64,000 nucleotides of DNA from assembly GCF_043226085.1 (NCBI RefSeq), contig NZ_CP171225.1, positions 1,488,001 through 1,552,000 on the forward strand. Reading direction: 5' to 3'. Position numbers and translations under genes: made by a program. Shown here piece by piece: positions 28,437 through 36,596 of the stretch. Source of the stretch: Amaricoccus sp003258405. Its GTDB lineage: Bacteria; Pseudomonadota; Alphaproteobacteria; Rhodobacterales; Rhodobacteraceae. Under the pieces are notes generated by a model. The model had not been told where the DNA came from. It saw nothing but the letters and a program-made list of their open reading frames with translations, and ran no database searches. Positions within the stretch are counted from its first letter, which is position 1, and each line of letters opens with the position of its first letter.

Positions 28437-29741
28437 TCAGATGTCGGCTTCGGCCTCCTGCCTGTTGGCCTCGGCTTCTTCGGCGGACCATGTGCCGGCG
28501 GCTTCGACCGCGACCGGCGAGGCCGTCGGCAGGACGCCGAGATAGCTTTCGGTCGATTCCACCGGCGCGCCGGAGCGCTGTGTCATCCGGTAGAGGGCGT
28601 AGAGCGCGATGGCGATGAAGGTGACGCAGAGCACCAGCCAGAAGGCAAAGGGCCCGAAGTGCTCCATGACCCAGCCGGTCACCAGCGGACCGGTGATCGC
28701 TCCGAGGCCGAAGGTGAAGACGAGCCCGCCGGATGCGGCGGGCATTTCCTCGAAGGTGAGGAAGTCATTGGTGTAGGCGAGGAACAGGGCGTAGAGCGGC
28801 GTTGCGACCCCGCCTGCGACGAAGGCGGAGACCAGCATGAACTCCAGGCGGCCGCCGCCCGCAAAGCCGAGCGCGCAGGCCCCCGCCCCGACGACGGCGG
28901 CCCCGAAGATCAGCTTGCGCCGGTCCATCCGGTCCGAGAGCCAGCCGATCGGGTATTGCAGCACGAGCGCGCCGGCAAAGAGCGTCGCGACAAAGAGCGC
29001 GACGCGGTCCGCCGACATGCCGATCTGCGTGCCGAAGACCGCGCCCATGCCCGACTGTGTCGCGAAGATGCTGCCGAGCAGGAAGATCCCCACCGTGGCG
29101 AGCGGCGAGCTCGCGAACAGGCGGCGCAGCGTCATCGGGCGGGCGATCTCGGTCACGGGCGTCGGGCTCGCGGAGAGAAGGATCGGCGCGAAGGAGATCG
29201 AGACGAGGATCGAGGCGCCGATGAAGAGGACGGAGGTGCCGGCATCGCCGAGGGTGAGCAGCCCCTGGGCGCCGATGATCCCGACGGTCTGGGCAATCAT
29301 GTAGGCCGACAGGACCTTGCCGCGGGTCTCGTTGGTCGATGCCGCATTCAGCCAGCTCTCGGCGGTGACGTAGATCCCCGACATGCAGAAGCCGATGAGC
29401 AGCCGCAGGAGGGTCCAGGCGATCGGATCGGTCAGCAGCGGAAAGGAGATCAGCGCGGCCGACATGAAGCTGCCCAGCGCGGCGAAGACGCGGACATGGC
29501 CGACGCGCCGGATCAGGACCGGCGCGTAGCGCGCCCCCGACAGGAAGCCCATGAAATAGCCGGAGGTGACGATGGCGAGCTCGGCGGAGGAAAACCCCTC
29601 CAGCCCGCCGCGCAGGCCGATCAGGGTGAAATGCATGCCGTTGCCCAGCATGATCAGGACGATGCCGAGCAGCAGCGCCCAGACTCCCAACAGTATACCG
29701 CCCACAATCCGCCCCTTCCGACGCTGGTCTGATCCTACCAT
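28437..29741 (-). CDS. Major facilitator superfamily transporter (YcaD-like)
   Basis: About 434 residues with twelve predicted helices. The N-terminal half includes GILLGVWALLLGIVLIMLGNGM, SGYFMGFLSGARYAPVLIRRVGHVRV and FCMSGIYVTAESWLNAAS (an MFS helix-5 signature with Tyr-Val-Thr). Motif A-like YPIGWLSDRMDRRKLI follows helix 8. The final 45 residues are hydrophilic and acidic (WSAEEAEANRQEAEADI). Start ATG 29741 is chosen at MVGSDQRRKGR, before the first helix; the frame is open 38 codons upstream. Substrate unknown. Confidence 0.88.
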   Translation of the reverse strand: MVGSDQRRKGRIVGGILLGVWALLLGIVLIMLGNGMHFTLIGLRGGLEGFSSAELAIVTSGYFMGFLSGARYAPVLIRRVGHVRVFAALGSFMSAALISFPLLTDPIAWTLLRLLIGFCMSGIYVTAESWLNAASTNETRGKVLSAYMIAQTVGIIGAQGLLTLGDAGTSVLFIGASILVSISFAPILLSASPTPVTEIARPMTLRRLFASSPLATVGIFLLGSIFATQSGMGAVFGTQIGMSADRVALFVATLFAGALVLQYPIGWLSDRMDRRKLIFGAAVVGAGACALGFAGGGRLEFMLVSAFVAGGVATPLYALFLAYTNDFLTFEEMPAASGGLVFTFGLGAITGPLVTGWVMEHFGPFAFWLVLCVTFIAIALYALYRMTQRSGAPVESTESYLGVLPTASPVAVEAAGTWSAEEAEANRQEAEADI

Positions 29742-29893
29742 GTGAGCCTTTGCCGGGATCGGCACAATGCTTCTGCGGCCACAGCGCCACAAGCAGGGCC
29801 GTTTCCGACAGCGCGGGCGTTTGTCGCGCACCGGGAGGGCGCCGCCCCGCCCCAAACCCGCCGGACAGATGGAGGGTCGGAGAGGGATCGCTG

Positions 29894-30967
29894 TCAGGGC
29901 TGTTCCGAAGCCGCCCGGTCCGGCACCAGCGGGATGTCGAGCGTGAAGCAGGTCCGGCCCGGCTCGGAGGTGACCTTGATGACGCCCCCGTGCGCCTCGG
30001 CGATCTGGTGCGCAATGTAGAGGCCGAGACCGAGCCCCTGGGGGCTCTGATGCGCCTCGCCGCGGTAGAACGGCTGGAACAACCGCTCCATATTTGCCTC
30101 GGGGATGGCCGCGCCGCCATTGGTGACGGAGATCATGAGCCGCTCTTCACTGGTGCACGCCGAGATCCGCACCGGTTCGCCCCGCGCACCGTGGATCAGG
30201 GCGTTGCCCATCAGGTTCGACAGGACCTGCTTGATTCGCGCGGTATCGCAGTGCACCTCGCAGTCCAGCGCGGCCTCGAGGACGAACTCGGTCTCGGGTG
30301 CGATGACCTGCATTTCCTCGACGACCTGCGCAAGCTCGCTGGCAAGGCCGCCGGTGGATGTCGCTTCCAGTTTCAGGCCGTCGCCCAGACGCACACGGGC
30401 CAGATCCATCAGGTTCTCGATGAGCTCGGACATGCGCGCGACGCTGCCCTGCATCTGGCGCAAGATTTCACTGGTCGCGTGAGAGCTGTCCTGACGGCGC
30501 AGCAACCTCAGGCCGGCGCCGAATGCAGTGACCGGATTGCGCAGGTCGTGCCCCAGCACCGCCAAGAACTCATCCCGCAACGCGGCTTCGCTGTCCTGGG
30601 CGGCGATGATGTCCACGTTGCCCTTGGCATCGGTCACATCTCTCACCGTGCAGAAGAAGAGGTCACGGTCAGGCACGGCGTTCCAGGACAGCCAGCGATA
30701 GCTGCCGTCTGCCGTCCTGTAGCGGTTTTCGAAGCTGAGGACCGGCTGGCCCGCGACGAGGATCTCGAAGGCCTCGGCCGAACGCGCGACGTCATCGGGG
30801 TGGACGAACGTCCAGTAGGACTGCCCCACCATCTCTGCCTCGGACCAGCCCAGCGTCGTCTGCCAGGCCGGATTGACCGAACTGAAGCGCCCCTCGTGGT
30901 CGAGGATGCACATCATGTCGGGGCTGACCCGCCACATCAGGCCGATCTCGTCTCGTATACCGGTCAT
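29894..30967 (-). CDS. PAS-domain sensor histidine kinase
   Basis: A 357-residue soluble kinase. The PAS fold (MCILDHEGRFSSVNPAWQTTLGW ... FVHPDDVARSAEAF ... RYRTADGSYRWLSWNAVP) occupies residues 15-120. The H-box is LAVLGHDLRNPVTAFG (phospho-His near residue 143). The ATPase has LSNLMGNALIHGARG (N-box), GLGLGLYIAHQIAEAHGG and a PFYRGE F-box. No membrane helices, so it is a cytosolic sensor. There is no adjacent response regulator, which makes it an orphan. Start ATG 30967 (MTGIRDEIGLMW) is chosen; an in-frame upstream ATG at 31057 adds an unlike leader. Confidence 0.88.
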   Translation of the reverse strand: MTGIRDEIGLMWRVSPDMMCILDHEGRFSSVNPAWQTTLGWSEAEMVGQSYWTFVHPDDVARSAEAFEILVAGQPVLSFENRYRTADGSYRWLSWNAVPDRDLFFCTVRDVTDAKGNVDIIAAQDSEAALRDEFLAVLGHDLRNPVTAFGAGLRLLRRQDSSHATSEILRQMQGSVARMSELIENLMDLARVRLGDGLKLEATSTGGLASELAQVVEEMQVIAPETEFVLEAALDCEVHCDTARIKQVLSNLMGNALIHGARGEPVRISACTSEERLMISVTNGGAAIPEANMERLFQPFYRGEAHQSPQGLGLGLYIAHQIAEAHGGVIKVTSEPGRTCFTLDIPLVPDRAASEQP

Positions 30968-31188
30968 GGGGTCAAACGTATGAATCCGAGTTGTTGCATC
31001 GCTTATCGGGGTTTTTCCGGTCTGTCCAACGTATCGCAGGCCTGAAAGAGGCGCCATCGGCCATCCGCGGACGCTTGCGCGTCAGGTCTCGTCAGGTCTT
31101 GCGAAGTGGCGCGTTGCCTGGAGGATCCGGGGGGGGCAATCCGTGCCCCAAAGGCGGCGTGACAGGACCCGGCCCCATGTTCCGAAGC

Positions 31189-32055
31189 TCAGGCTTGAGA
31201 GACGGTGACCCGGACATCGAGCGCCAGCAGGTCCGACGGCATTCCGTGAAAGCTGCCGCTCACCGGCGAGACCTGAGCCATACGCCGGGCCACAGCAACC
31301 GGGATCAGGTTGGCCGAGCCCATGGCGCGGTTGGTCGGGTCGAAGGCGATCCAGCCTGCGCCGGGGATGAAGATCTCGACCCAGGCATGGGTGGAGCCGG
31401 TCGCCGCCGAACCTGTCCTCTCGCCTTCCGGATCGAAGAGGTAGCCCGAGACCAGTCGCGCGCCGAAGCCAAGCGTCCGGGCGGCCTCGGCGAACAACAC
31501 GGCGAAGTCGCGGCAGGACCCCCAACCCCGGTCTAGGGTCTCGAGCGGCCCCTGTGTGCCCTCGGTCTCCCGGCTCTGATAGGAGATCCTGGCGGTTATC
31601 CCGTTGCTGATGTCCTTCAGCAAGGAGAGCGTGTCCGTCGGCCGTACCATGACAAACCGTTCGACCCACTGCGACAGCCGCCCCGCATCATCCGCATATT
31701 GTGGTATGGCCAGGGCGCCGAGATCGGTCCAGTCGTCGGGGGTGTACACGAACGGGTAGGATGCGGCGGCGGCGGCGATCGGGAAGACGGGCCAAGCCGG
31801 TGCGCGCAGATCCACACATGTGCGCGACCGGATCGAAAGCAGCTCCGTCCTCGTGTCGAACTGTGCCGTCGCGATCGCGTTGCCGGCAACGTCATGCGAC
31901 CAGTCGATGCGGGGCTCGGGACTGATCTCGAGGTTGAAGGACGTCAGGCTGAGGTCCCGCGTTTCCCGCGGACGCAGCATCAGCCGGTGCGGCCCAAGTG
32001 CAACCGCGGTTCGATAATGATAGTCGGTCTCGTGGATGATCGTGACGGATGGCAT
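31189..32055 (-). CDS. Transglutaminase-like protein
   Basis: A 288-residue protein. The N-terminal bacterial transglutaminase-like domain (IIHETDYHYRTAVALGPHRLMLRPR) precedes a catalytic transglutaminase core with Cys in WGSCRDFAVLF, His in STHAWVEIFIPG and Asp in FDPTNRAMG. It probably acts as a protease or amidase of peptides rather than a crosslinker. Start ATG 32055 follows AAGAGG. It is the last gene of a run: small protein (32495), zinc ribbon (32280), transglutaminase. The linkage of this family with ATP-grasp/alpha-E genes is known elsewhere but those are absent here. Confidence 0.88.
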   Translation of the reverse strand: MPSVTIIHETDYHYRTAVALGPHRLMLRPRETRDLSLTSFNLEISPEPRIDWSHDVAGNAIATAQFDTRTELLSIRSRTCVDLRAPAWPVFPIAAAAASYPFVYTPDDWTDLGALAIPQYADDAGRLSQWVERFVMVRPTDTLSLLKDISNGITARISYQSRETEGTQGPLETLDRGWGSCRDFAVLFAEAARTLGFGARLVSGYLFDPEGERTGSAATGSTHAWVEIFIPGAGWIAFDPTNRAMGSANLIPVAVARRMAQVSPVSGSFHGMPSDLLALDVRVTVSQA

Positions 32056-32067
32056 CGGGAAAACCTC

Positions 32068-32280
32068 TTATGACCGTCCGCCGGCGCGACGCGAGCCGTG
32101 TCCGCTGCTCTCGGAGACAGCCGAGCGCCAGGCCGCTGTCCCCTTGCAGCGGGAACATATCCGCTCGCCGAACCCTTCGCTCCAGAAGGTCGATCGGCAT
32201 CTCAGGCAGAAGCGCTCGGCGGCAATGTCGGCCGTCGCCCTGATTGGCCCGAATTCGATGTCCACAGACTTGATCGTCAT
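32068..32280 (-). CDS. 70-residue zinc-ribbon protein
   Basis: A single zinc ribbon: FCLRCRSTFWSEGFGERICSRCKG (two CxxC knuckles, residues about 25-46), with a basic C-terminal tail (SGHGSRRAGGRS). The GFGERIC turn is typical of small alphaproteobacterial ribbons. Its ATG overlaps the stop of the upstream small gene (ATGA), indicating coupling. The transglutaminase follows 12 bases downstream. Possibly a nucleic-acid or protein-binding adaptor; function unknown. Confidence 0.75.
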   Translation of the reverse strand: MTIKSVDIEFGPIRATADIAAERFCLRCRSTFWSEGFGERICSRCKGTAAWRSAVSESSGHGSRRAGGRS

Positions 32281-32495
32281 TTCCGCTCCCCGCGTTCTCT
32301 CAGTCGGTCCATGCCGCCGAGGGCACGCCTGATGAATTTCTGAAGGCGTTCATCCCCGGCCTCGGGCGCCGCCGCGCAACGATCGAGAAGAAACCTCCTC
32401 TTCTCCACGACCGCGATCCGGGTCCGCGCAGCATCGACAGCCCCCTTTTCGTCCGGCCGCTCGAGGGGCAGATCCTCGACTGCCTGCCGCGGCAT
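32277..32495 (-). CDS. Small basic hypothetical protein (72 residues)
   Basis: Starts at ATG 32495 (MPRQAVEDLPLERPD), eight bases after an AGG. Charged helical: RTRIAVVEKRRFLLDRC, then AGDERLQKFIRRALGGMDRL. It overlaps the zinc-ribbon gene by ATGA, so the three genes (this, zinc ribbon, transglutaminase) are probably one transcript. No recognised family. The frame is open further upstream, but that extension is Pro/Trp-rich and unlike. Confidence 0.6.
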   Translation of the reverse strand: MPRQAVEDLPLERPDEKGAVDAARTRIAVVEKRRFLLDRCAAAPEAGDERLQKFIRRALGGMDRLRERGERK

Positions 32496-32714
32496 TGGGC
32501 GCCTCCCCCCTATCCGGTCGAGCGTAATGGAGGGGGATCCCATGGGAGGACAAGGTGAAGTCTTCTGTCGGCGCCACCAGCCGCGTGCACCCTCCGGATT
32601 GCTGACGTGCGAGTGGAGCCCGTTCAGCATGGCGAGGAGTGGCGTCGGCTGTGGCAGGCGGAATGCGATCCGCATTCGGCTGCAAGCGCGTCGCCGTGGT
32701 CTGATCGTGGTGCC

Positions 32715-33524
32715 CTATCGTTCAGGACTGCACTCCCCGTTCGCGAGTTGAAAGCTGGGATCGCAGCGCCAACGGTTTCCGGATTGATCGAGATGCGCGT
32801 TTGCCGGAAGCTCGATCCGGATGCAGGCATTGTCGATGGGTTCAAATCCGCGCTCGCAGCGCCAACCCGGCCCGTAGGATGCCGGGTCGAGATACGCGTT
32901 CTCGGGAAGCGCCACAGGGTCGCAGCGTCCATCGATTTCGAAGAAGCCCCGCTCGCAAGCCCATTTGTCGCCGTAGTCCGCATTGGTGAGATAGCCGTTC
33001 TCGGGAACCGCAATCGGCTCGCAGGTGCCGGCCATGGCGGTGAAACCGCGCGCGCAGGCCCAGCCGGAGCCTGCGGTGTCGTCCGTGAGATAGGCATTGT
33101 CCGGCAGAACGATGGGAACGCATGTCTCGCGATCCTGCCAGTATCCGCGTTCGCACTGCCAGTCGTAGCCGGAGGATTGCAGGAAGGCATGCTCGGGCAC
33201 CGGGATTGCCTTGCAGGACGTGTCTCCTGCTTCTTCGTATCCGCGCTGGCATTCCCAACCCGAACCGTAGGACCGCCCCGTTGCATAGGCATTCTCCGGG
33301 ATTTCGACGGCGACGCACTCCCCACCCTTCACACGGAACCCGAGCGCGCAGTCCCAACCCCCGCCATAGTTCCGTGCTTCGGCGTGGTCCGGCACCGGGC
33401 CAGTGCCGTTCTGCGCGAGGACCGGAAACGCCAGGACGGCGAGCAGGCCGCCAGCCGCGATCACCAGTCTGCCTAGGCTCGGCCTCGAGCGCAGCTCTCT
33501 GACTGTCGCGATGAACCTGCTCAT
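32715..33524 (-). CDS. Secreted cysteine-rich tandem-repeat protein
   Basis: A 269-residue protein. After a signal peptide (LGRLVIAAGGLLAVLAFPVLAQ) the whole mature chain is seven tandem units of about 30 residues with the pattern W-x-C-x-x-G-[YF] ... C-x-x-[IV]-x-[VL]-P-[ED]-[NH]-A-Y-L (examples WECQRGY ... PENAYA, WACARGF ... PENGYL). Each unit carries one WxC cysteine and one second cysteine (14 in total), suggesting stacked disulfide-stabilised modules. It is exported. It is coupled to an upstream 68-residue protein (ATGA overlap). I recognise no named domain; EGF-like spacing does not fit. Confidence 0.75.
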   Translation of the reverse strand: MSRFIATVRELRSRPSLGRLVIAAGGLLAVLAFPVLAQNGTGPVPDHAEARNYGGGWDCALGFRVKGGECVAVEIPENAYATGRSYGSGWECQRGYEEAGDTSCKAIPVPEHAFLQSSGYDWQCERGYWQDRETCVPIVLPDNAYLTDDTAGSGWACARGFTAMAGTCEPIAVPENGYLTNADYGDKWACERGFFEIDGRCDPVALPENAYLDPASYGPGWRCERGFEPIDNACIRIELPANAHLDQSGNRWRCDPSFQLANGECSPER

Positions 33525-33727
33525 CCCTTGTCCGCCGCGGCTTCGGGGAGCCGGCGTGGCATGACGCCGTCCAGCGACGCCAGGCACGCCTGCGCGATGT
33601 CTCGGTCCGGCGCCTCGGCGCCCGGCCCAGTCGCCGGGCCGCCCCCGGTGAAGCCCACGCGGCCGCGAAAATCGGCGCCCGTCAGGGCACCATGGATGCC
33701 GGGCTTGCGCCATTCGGGACTGTTCAT
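33521..33727 (-). CDS. Small hypothetical protein (68 residues) coupled to the Cys-repeat gene
   Basis: Starts at ATG 33727 with a very strong AGGAGGATAGGCGA site. MNSPEWRKPGIHGALTGADFRGRVGF is followed by a Gly/Pro-rich linker and DRDIAQACLASLDGVMPRRLPEA. No signal peptide. Its stop overlaps the start of the cysteine-repeat gene (ATGA), so it is the first gene of that two-gene operon. Function unknown; its coupling to an exported protein is the main clue. Confidence 0.65.
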   Translation of the reverse strand: MNSPEWRKPGIHGALTGADFRGRVGFTGGGPATGPGAEAPDRDIAQACLASLDGVMPRRLPEAAADKG

Positions 33728-33834
33728 TCGCCTATCCTCCTGCGGAGACAGCGCCGCCACGCTGCGAAAGCTTGTCCGGGTCGCCGGTGCAGCGCGCGCT
33801 CTGTCCTCCGGCCCCGGATTGCCGCAGGCTGCGG

Positions 33835-35040
33835 TCACGCCGCCATCCGGTCCGAACGTCCCGCCGGGCGCCGGCGCGGCCGTCGCTTCTTCTGCGGTGT
33901 CGACGCGCCGTTCATCGCATCCCAGGGACGGCCGCCGGCGATCTCGACGCGGGCGCCGAGCACCTTTTCGATGGCCTTGAACTCTGCCACTTCATCGGCG
34001 GCGCAGAACGCAATCGCGCGACCGCTCTGGCCGGCGCGGGCCGTCCGCCCGATCCGGTGCACGTAGTTTTCTGGCACGTTCGGCAGGTCGTAGTTGTAGA
34101 CATGGCCGACACCGGGGATGTCGATGCCGCGGGCCGCGACATCCGTCGCGACCAGCACGCGCACCGATCCGGCCCTGAAGGCCGCAATGGCCCGATCCCG
34201 TTGCCCCTGGCTCTTGTTGCCGTGGATCGACGTGGTCGCGAATCCGGCGCGATCGAGCTGCTTCATCAGCCGCTCGGCACCGGTCTTGGTGCGCGAAAAG
34301 ACGAGCGCGCGGTCGTCGCGGTGCCCGTTCAGCAATGCGATCAGAAGATCCTGCTTCTGCTCATTCGCGACGAAATGGACGCTGTGAGCCACCTTGTCGG
34401 CGACCTTGCCCGGCGGCGAAACCTCGACGCGGATGGGCTTGTCGAGATAGTGGCGGGACAATTCCGTCATCGCCTTCGGCATCGTGGCCGAGAACATCAT
34501 GGTCTGTCTGTCCTTGGCCAGCATCAGTGCGATACGGCGCAGTGCAGGGGCAAAGCCGATGTCGAGCATCTGGTCGGCCTCGTCGAGGACCAGGAACCGT
34601 GTCATGCCGAGGTCGATGGCCCGGCGCTCCATCAGGTCGATCAGCCGGCCCGGCGTCGCCACGAGGATGTCGGTGCCGCGCGCAAGCCTATCGGCCTGCG
34701 CCTTGATCGACTTGCCGCCGACCACGAGCGTGATGCGGAGATCTGCCGTCAATCCCTGCAGGCTCCGGACGATCTGGCCCGCCAGTTCCCGCGTGGGTGC
34801 GAGCACCAAACCGCGGGCCGAGTGCGGCACGGGGCGGTCCTGCCGTTTCGACAGGGAGACGATCAGTGGAATGCCGAAGGCGGCGGTCTTGCCGGTTCCG
34901 GTCTGGGCGATCCCCAGGATGTCGCGGCCTTGCAGCGCGTGCGGGATGGCCTGCTCCTGGATAGGGGTCGGCTCTGTGAGCCCCAGGGCATCGAGCCGCG
35001 AGACCATCCGGGCGTTCAGCCCGAGTTCAGTGAACGTCAT
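33835..35040 (-). CDS. rhlE: DEAD-box RNA helicase (RhlE-like)
   Basis: A 401-residue helicase starting MTFTELGLN. Q motif PTPIQEQAIP, Walker A AQTGTGKTAAFGIP, motif Ib TPGRL, DEAD box VLDEADQML, motif III SATMP, motif V RVLVATDVAARGIDIPG and motif VI HRIGRTARAG are all present. The C-terminus is short and basic (KKRRPRRRPAGRSDRMAA), which fits RhlE. It would unwind structured mRNA or rRNA intermediates. A cold-shock gene is divergent, an often co-induced pair. No frameshift or missing motif. Confidence 0.92.
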   Translation of the reverse strand: MTFTELGLNARMVSRLDALGLTEPTPIQEQAIPHALQGRDILGIAQTGTGKTAAFGIPLIVSLSKRQDRPVPHSARGLVLAPTRELAGQIVRSLQGLTADLRITLVVGGKSIKAQADRLARGTDILVATPGRLIDLMERRAIDLGMTRFLVLDEADQMLDIGFAPALRRIALMLAKDRQTMMFSATMPKAMTELSRHYLDKPIRVEVSPPGKVADKVAHSVHFVANEQKQDLLIALLNGHRDDRALVFSRTKTGAERLMKQLDRAGFATTSIHGNKSQGQRDRAIAAFRAGSVRVLVATDVAARGIDIPGVGHVYNYDLPNVPENYVHRIGRTARAGQSGRAIAFCAADEVAEFKAIEKVLGARVEIAGGRPWDAMNGASTPQKKRRPRRRPAGRSDRMAA

Positions 35041-35449
35041 GTCAATCCTTGGCCGGGCCTGGCGTCCGCTCCCGTCGAAGCAACGCGCCCGTTAAGTCGG
35101 GGTGCACCCGGGACGAGCACTCCGGCACCGTATTGTGCCCGGAGCCGCCTTGGGCGGCCTCCCCCCTTCGTGATGTGGGAAAACGATGCGTCACGGCCGG
35201 GGGCGGATGTAATCCCGCCTGCTCACGCGGCAGAGCGATAACGCGTTCTGTACATGGGGAGGCGTCGGGGGCTTGTCAATGACGCAGGATCGCCAACCAT
35301 CGCCGAGAGAGGAATTTCACGATATGGCGCAACAGCCCTTGTATGTCGGCCCCAGAAGGCGCATGTCTGTCGTGCCATCGTTGTTCGCTTCGAACCGCTG
35401 CTTCCGTTCATCCGGCTTTCAGTTGATCGATTCAGTCTGACTTTGCCGG
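35041..35449. other. Intergenic region between rhlE and cspA
   Basis: About 450 bases between divergent genes including the csp leader hairpin, longer than usual. It should carry both promoters and a long untranslated leader of the cold-shock gene. No reading frame here is convincing. Confidence 0.55.
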
Positions 35450-35471
35450 GCTGCCGCATCACGTGGGCAGC
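35450..35471 (+). promoter_or_regulatory. Hairpin in the cold-shock gene leader
   Basis: GCTGCC (35450-35455) pairs with GGCAGC (35466-35471), loop of 10. It lies 22 bases before the csp start and 9 bases before the GGAG. Cold-shock genes often have temperature-sensing leaders; this is a candidate structural element, not a demonstrated one. Confidence 0.4.
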
Positions 35472-35493
35472 ATTTGAACAGGAGACCACGGAT

Positions 35494-35700
35494 ATGGCCA
35501 ATGGCACCGTGAAATTTTTCAATGCCCAAAAGGGCTTCGGCTTCATCGAAACTGAGACGGGCGGCAAGGACGTGTTCGTCCACATCTCCGCCGTCGAACG
35601 TGCCGGTCTGGCTGGCCTTTCCGACGCGCAGAAGGTGACCTTCGACGTCGAGCGGGGCCGTGACGGTCGCGAAAGCGCGACCAATCTCGTGCTCGCCTGA
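35494..35700 (+). CDS. CspA-family cold-shock protein
   Basis: A 68-residue single cold-shock domain: MANGTVKFFNAQKGFGFIETETGG has RNP1 (KGFGFIE) and DVFVHISAVERAGL has RNP2 (VFVHIS). The RNA-binding aromatics (F of KFF, FGF, VFVH) are intact. It melts RNA secondary structure at low temperature or acts as a constitutive chaperone. Start ATG 35494 is preceded by GGAGACC. The divergent RhlE-type helicase fits the same physiology. Confidence 0.94.
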   Translation: MANGTVKFFNAQKGFGFIETETGGKDVFVHISAVERAGLAGLSDAQKVTFDVERGRDGRESATNLVLA

Positions 35701-35757
35701 CCTGCCCTGTGCCGGGTGCCTCACTGGCACCCGGACCCGGTTGCTCAGACCAACCGC

Positions 35758-36569
35758 ATGCGCAATCCGTCCGAACCCATTCCGGCTGCGTCGCGGGACA
35801 TCAAGGCTCGGCGGGAGCACTGCTGTGCGGCCTGCCGAACTCCACCCCTGACGCGAAGTCGCTTCGACTTGGCGGCAACCTCCAGTCCCTTTGCCGCGCT
35901 GATCACAGGGTCATGGATGGCATTGGCCATCAGCCTTCAGATCTCGGTCCTGCCCTGCCGGCGAACGCGGTATTCCTCGTGCGCCCCTGCATGATCGCGC
36001 ACGATGGCGGGCACGCATCGTTCTGCCGCGACACGCGCCGGAATGACCCGGCGCGCCGCATCATCGGCATTATGACGCTGACGCCCCATGACGCAGGGCG
36101 GTGTACTCCCGCGGTCCGGCTGGCGATCGTGGCCACGCGCGTTGCGAACCGATGTGGCGGTCCTGTTGTTCGTTCATCTTTCCATGATGCTGCTGACAGC
36201 CTCGACCGGCTTGTCGCCGTTCCATGTCCAGCACCAGATCGAAGAGACATCCTGGCACCGCGACGCCGACTGGTCAGTGCGGGACGCCGCCCTCCACGGC
36301 GCATTGCGTCGCGACCGGGCGTCGGGTCTCGGCTGGATCACGGCAAACATCGGCGGGCACCACGCCATTACCTTGCCAGCCGAATTCCATTCTACCGTCC
36401 GCCGGAGGTTCTACGCGATGAAGAAATCCTCGCCGAGGCCCGGCGGCTGACGCTTGGGGAATATCTGCGGTGCGCGCGGCTCGCCCTGCGGGATGAACGC
36501 AGCCGAAGCCTCATTTCATTCGCCGAAGCCCGACGGCTCGCAACGGGTTCCGAACTCCGCCGAGCATGA
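35758..36569 (+). pseudogene. Fatty-acid desaturase, decayed
   Basis: Three frames must be combined. Frame A (ATG 35758) has RSRFDLAATSSPFAAL, the typical start of this family. A second frame continues VFLVRPCMIAHDGGHASF, the first histidine box, with ASF then IIGIMTLTPHD. Later, HVQHQIEETSWHRDADWS (a further histidine box) and GLGWITANIGGHHAITL appear in another frame. The last piece, ASRIPFYRPPEVLRDEEIL, is the C-terminal signature and lies in yet another register. The central block with the second histidine box (HAxHH) is absent. Thus several frameshifts and an internal deletion have destroyed it. An intact family member would insert double bonds into fatty acids using di-iron. Confidence 0.8.
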
Positions 36570-36596
36570 TACAGAACATTCAGGAGAGGATCCCCA

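Noticed and set aside
31082..31669. Minus-strand frame over the 3' part of the transglutaminase gene
   Set aside because: Overlaps the transglutaminase in another register and has no features of its own.
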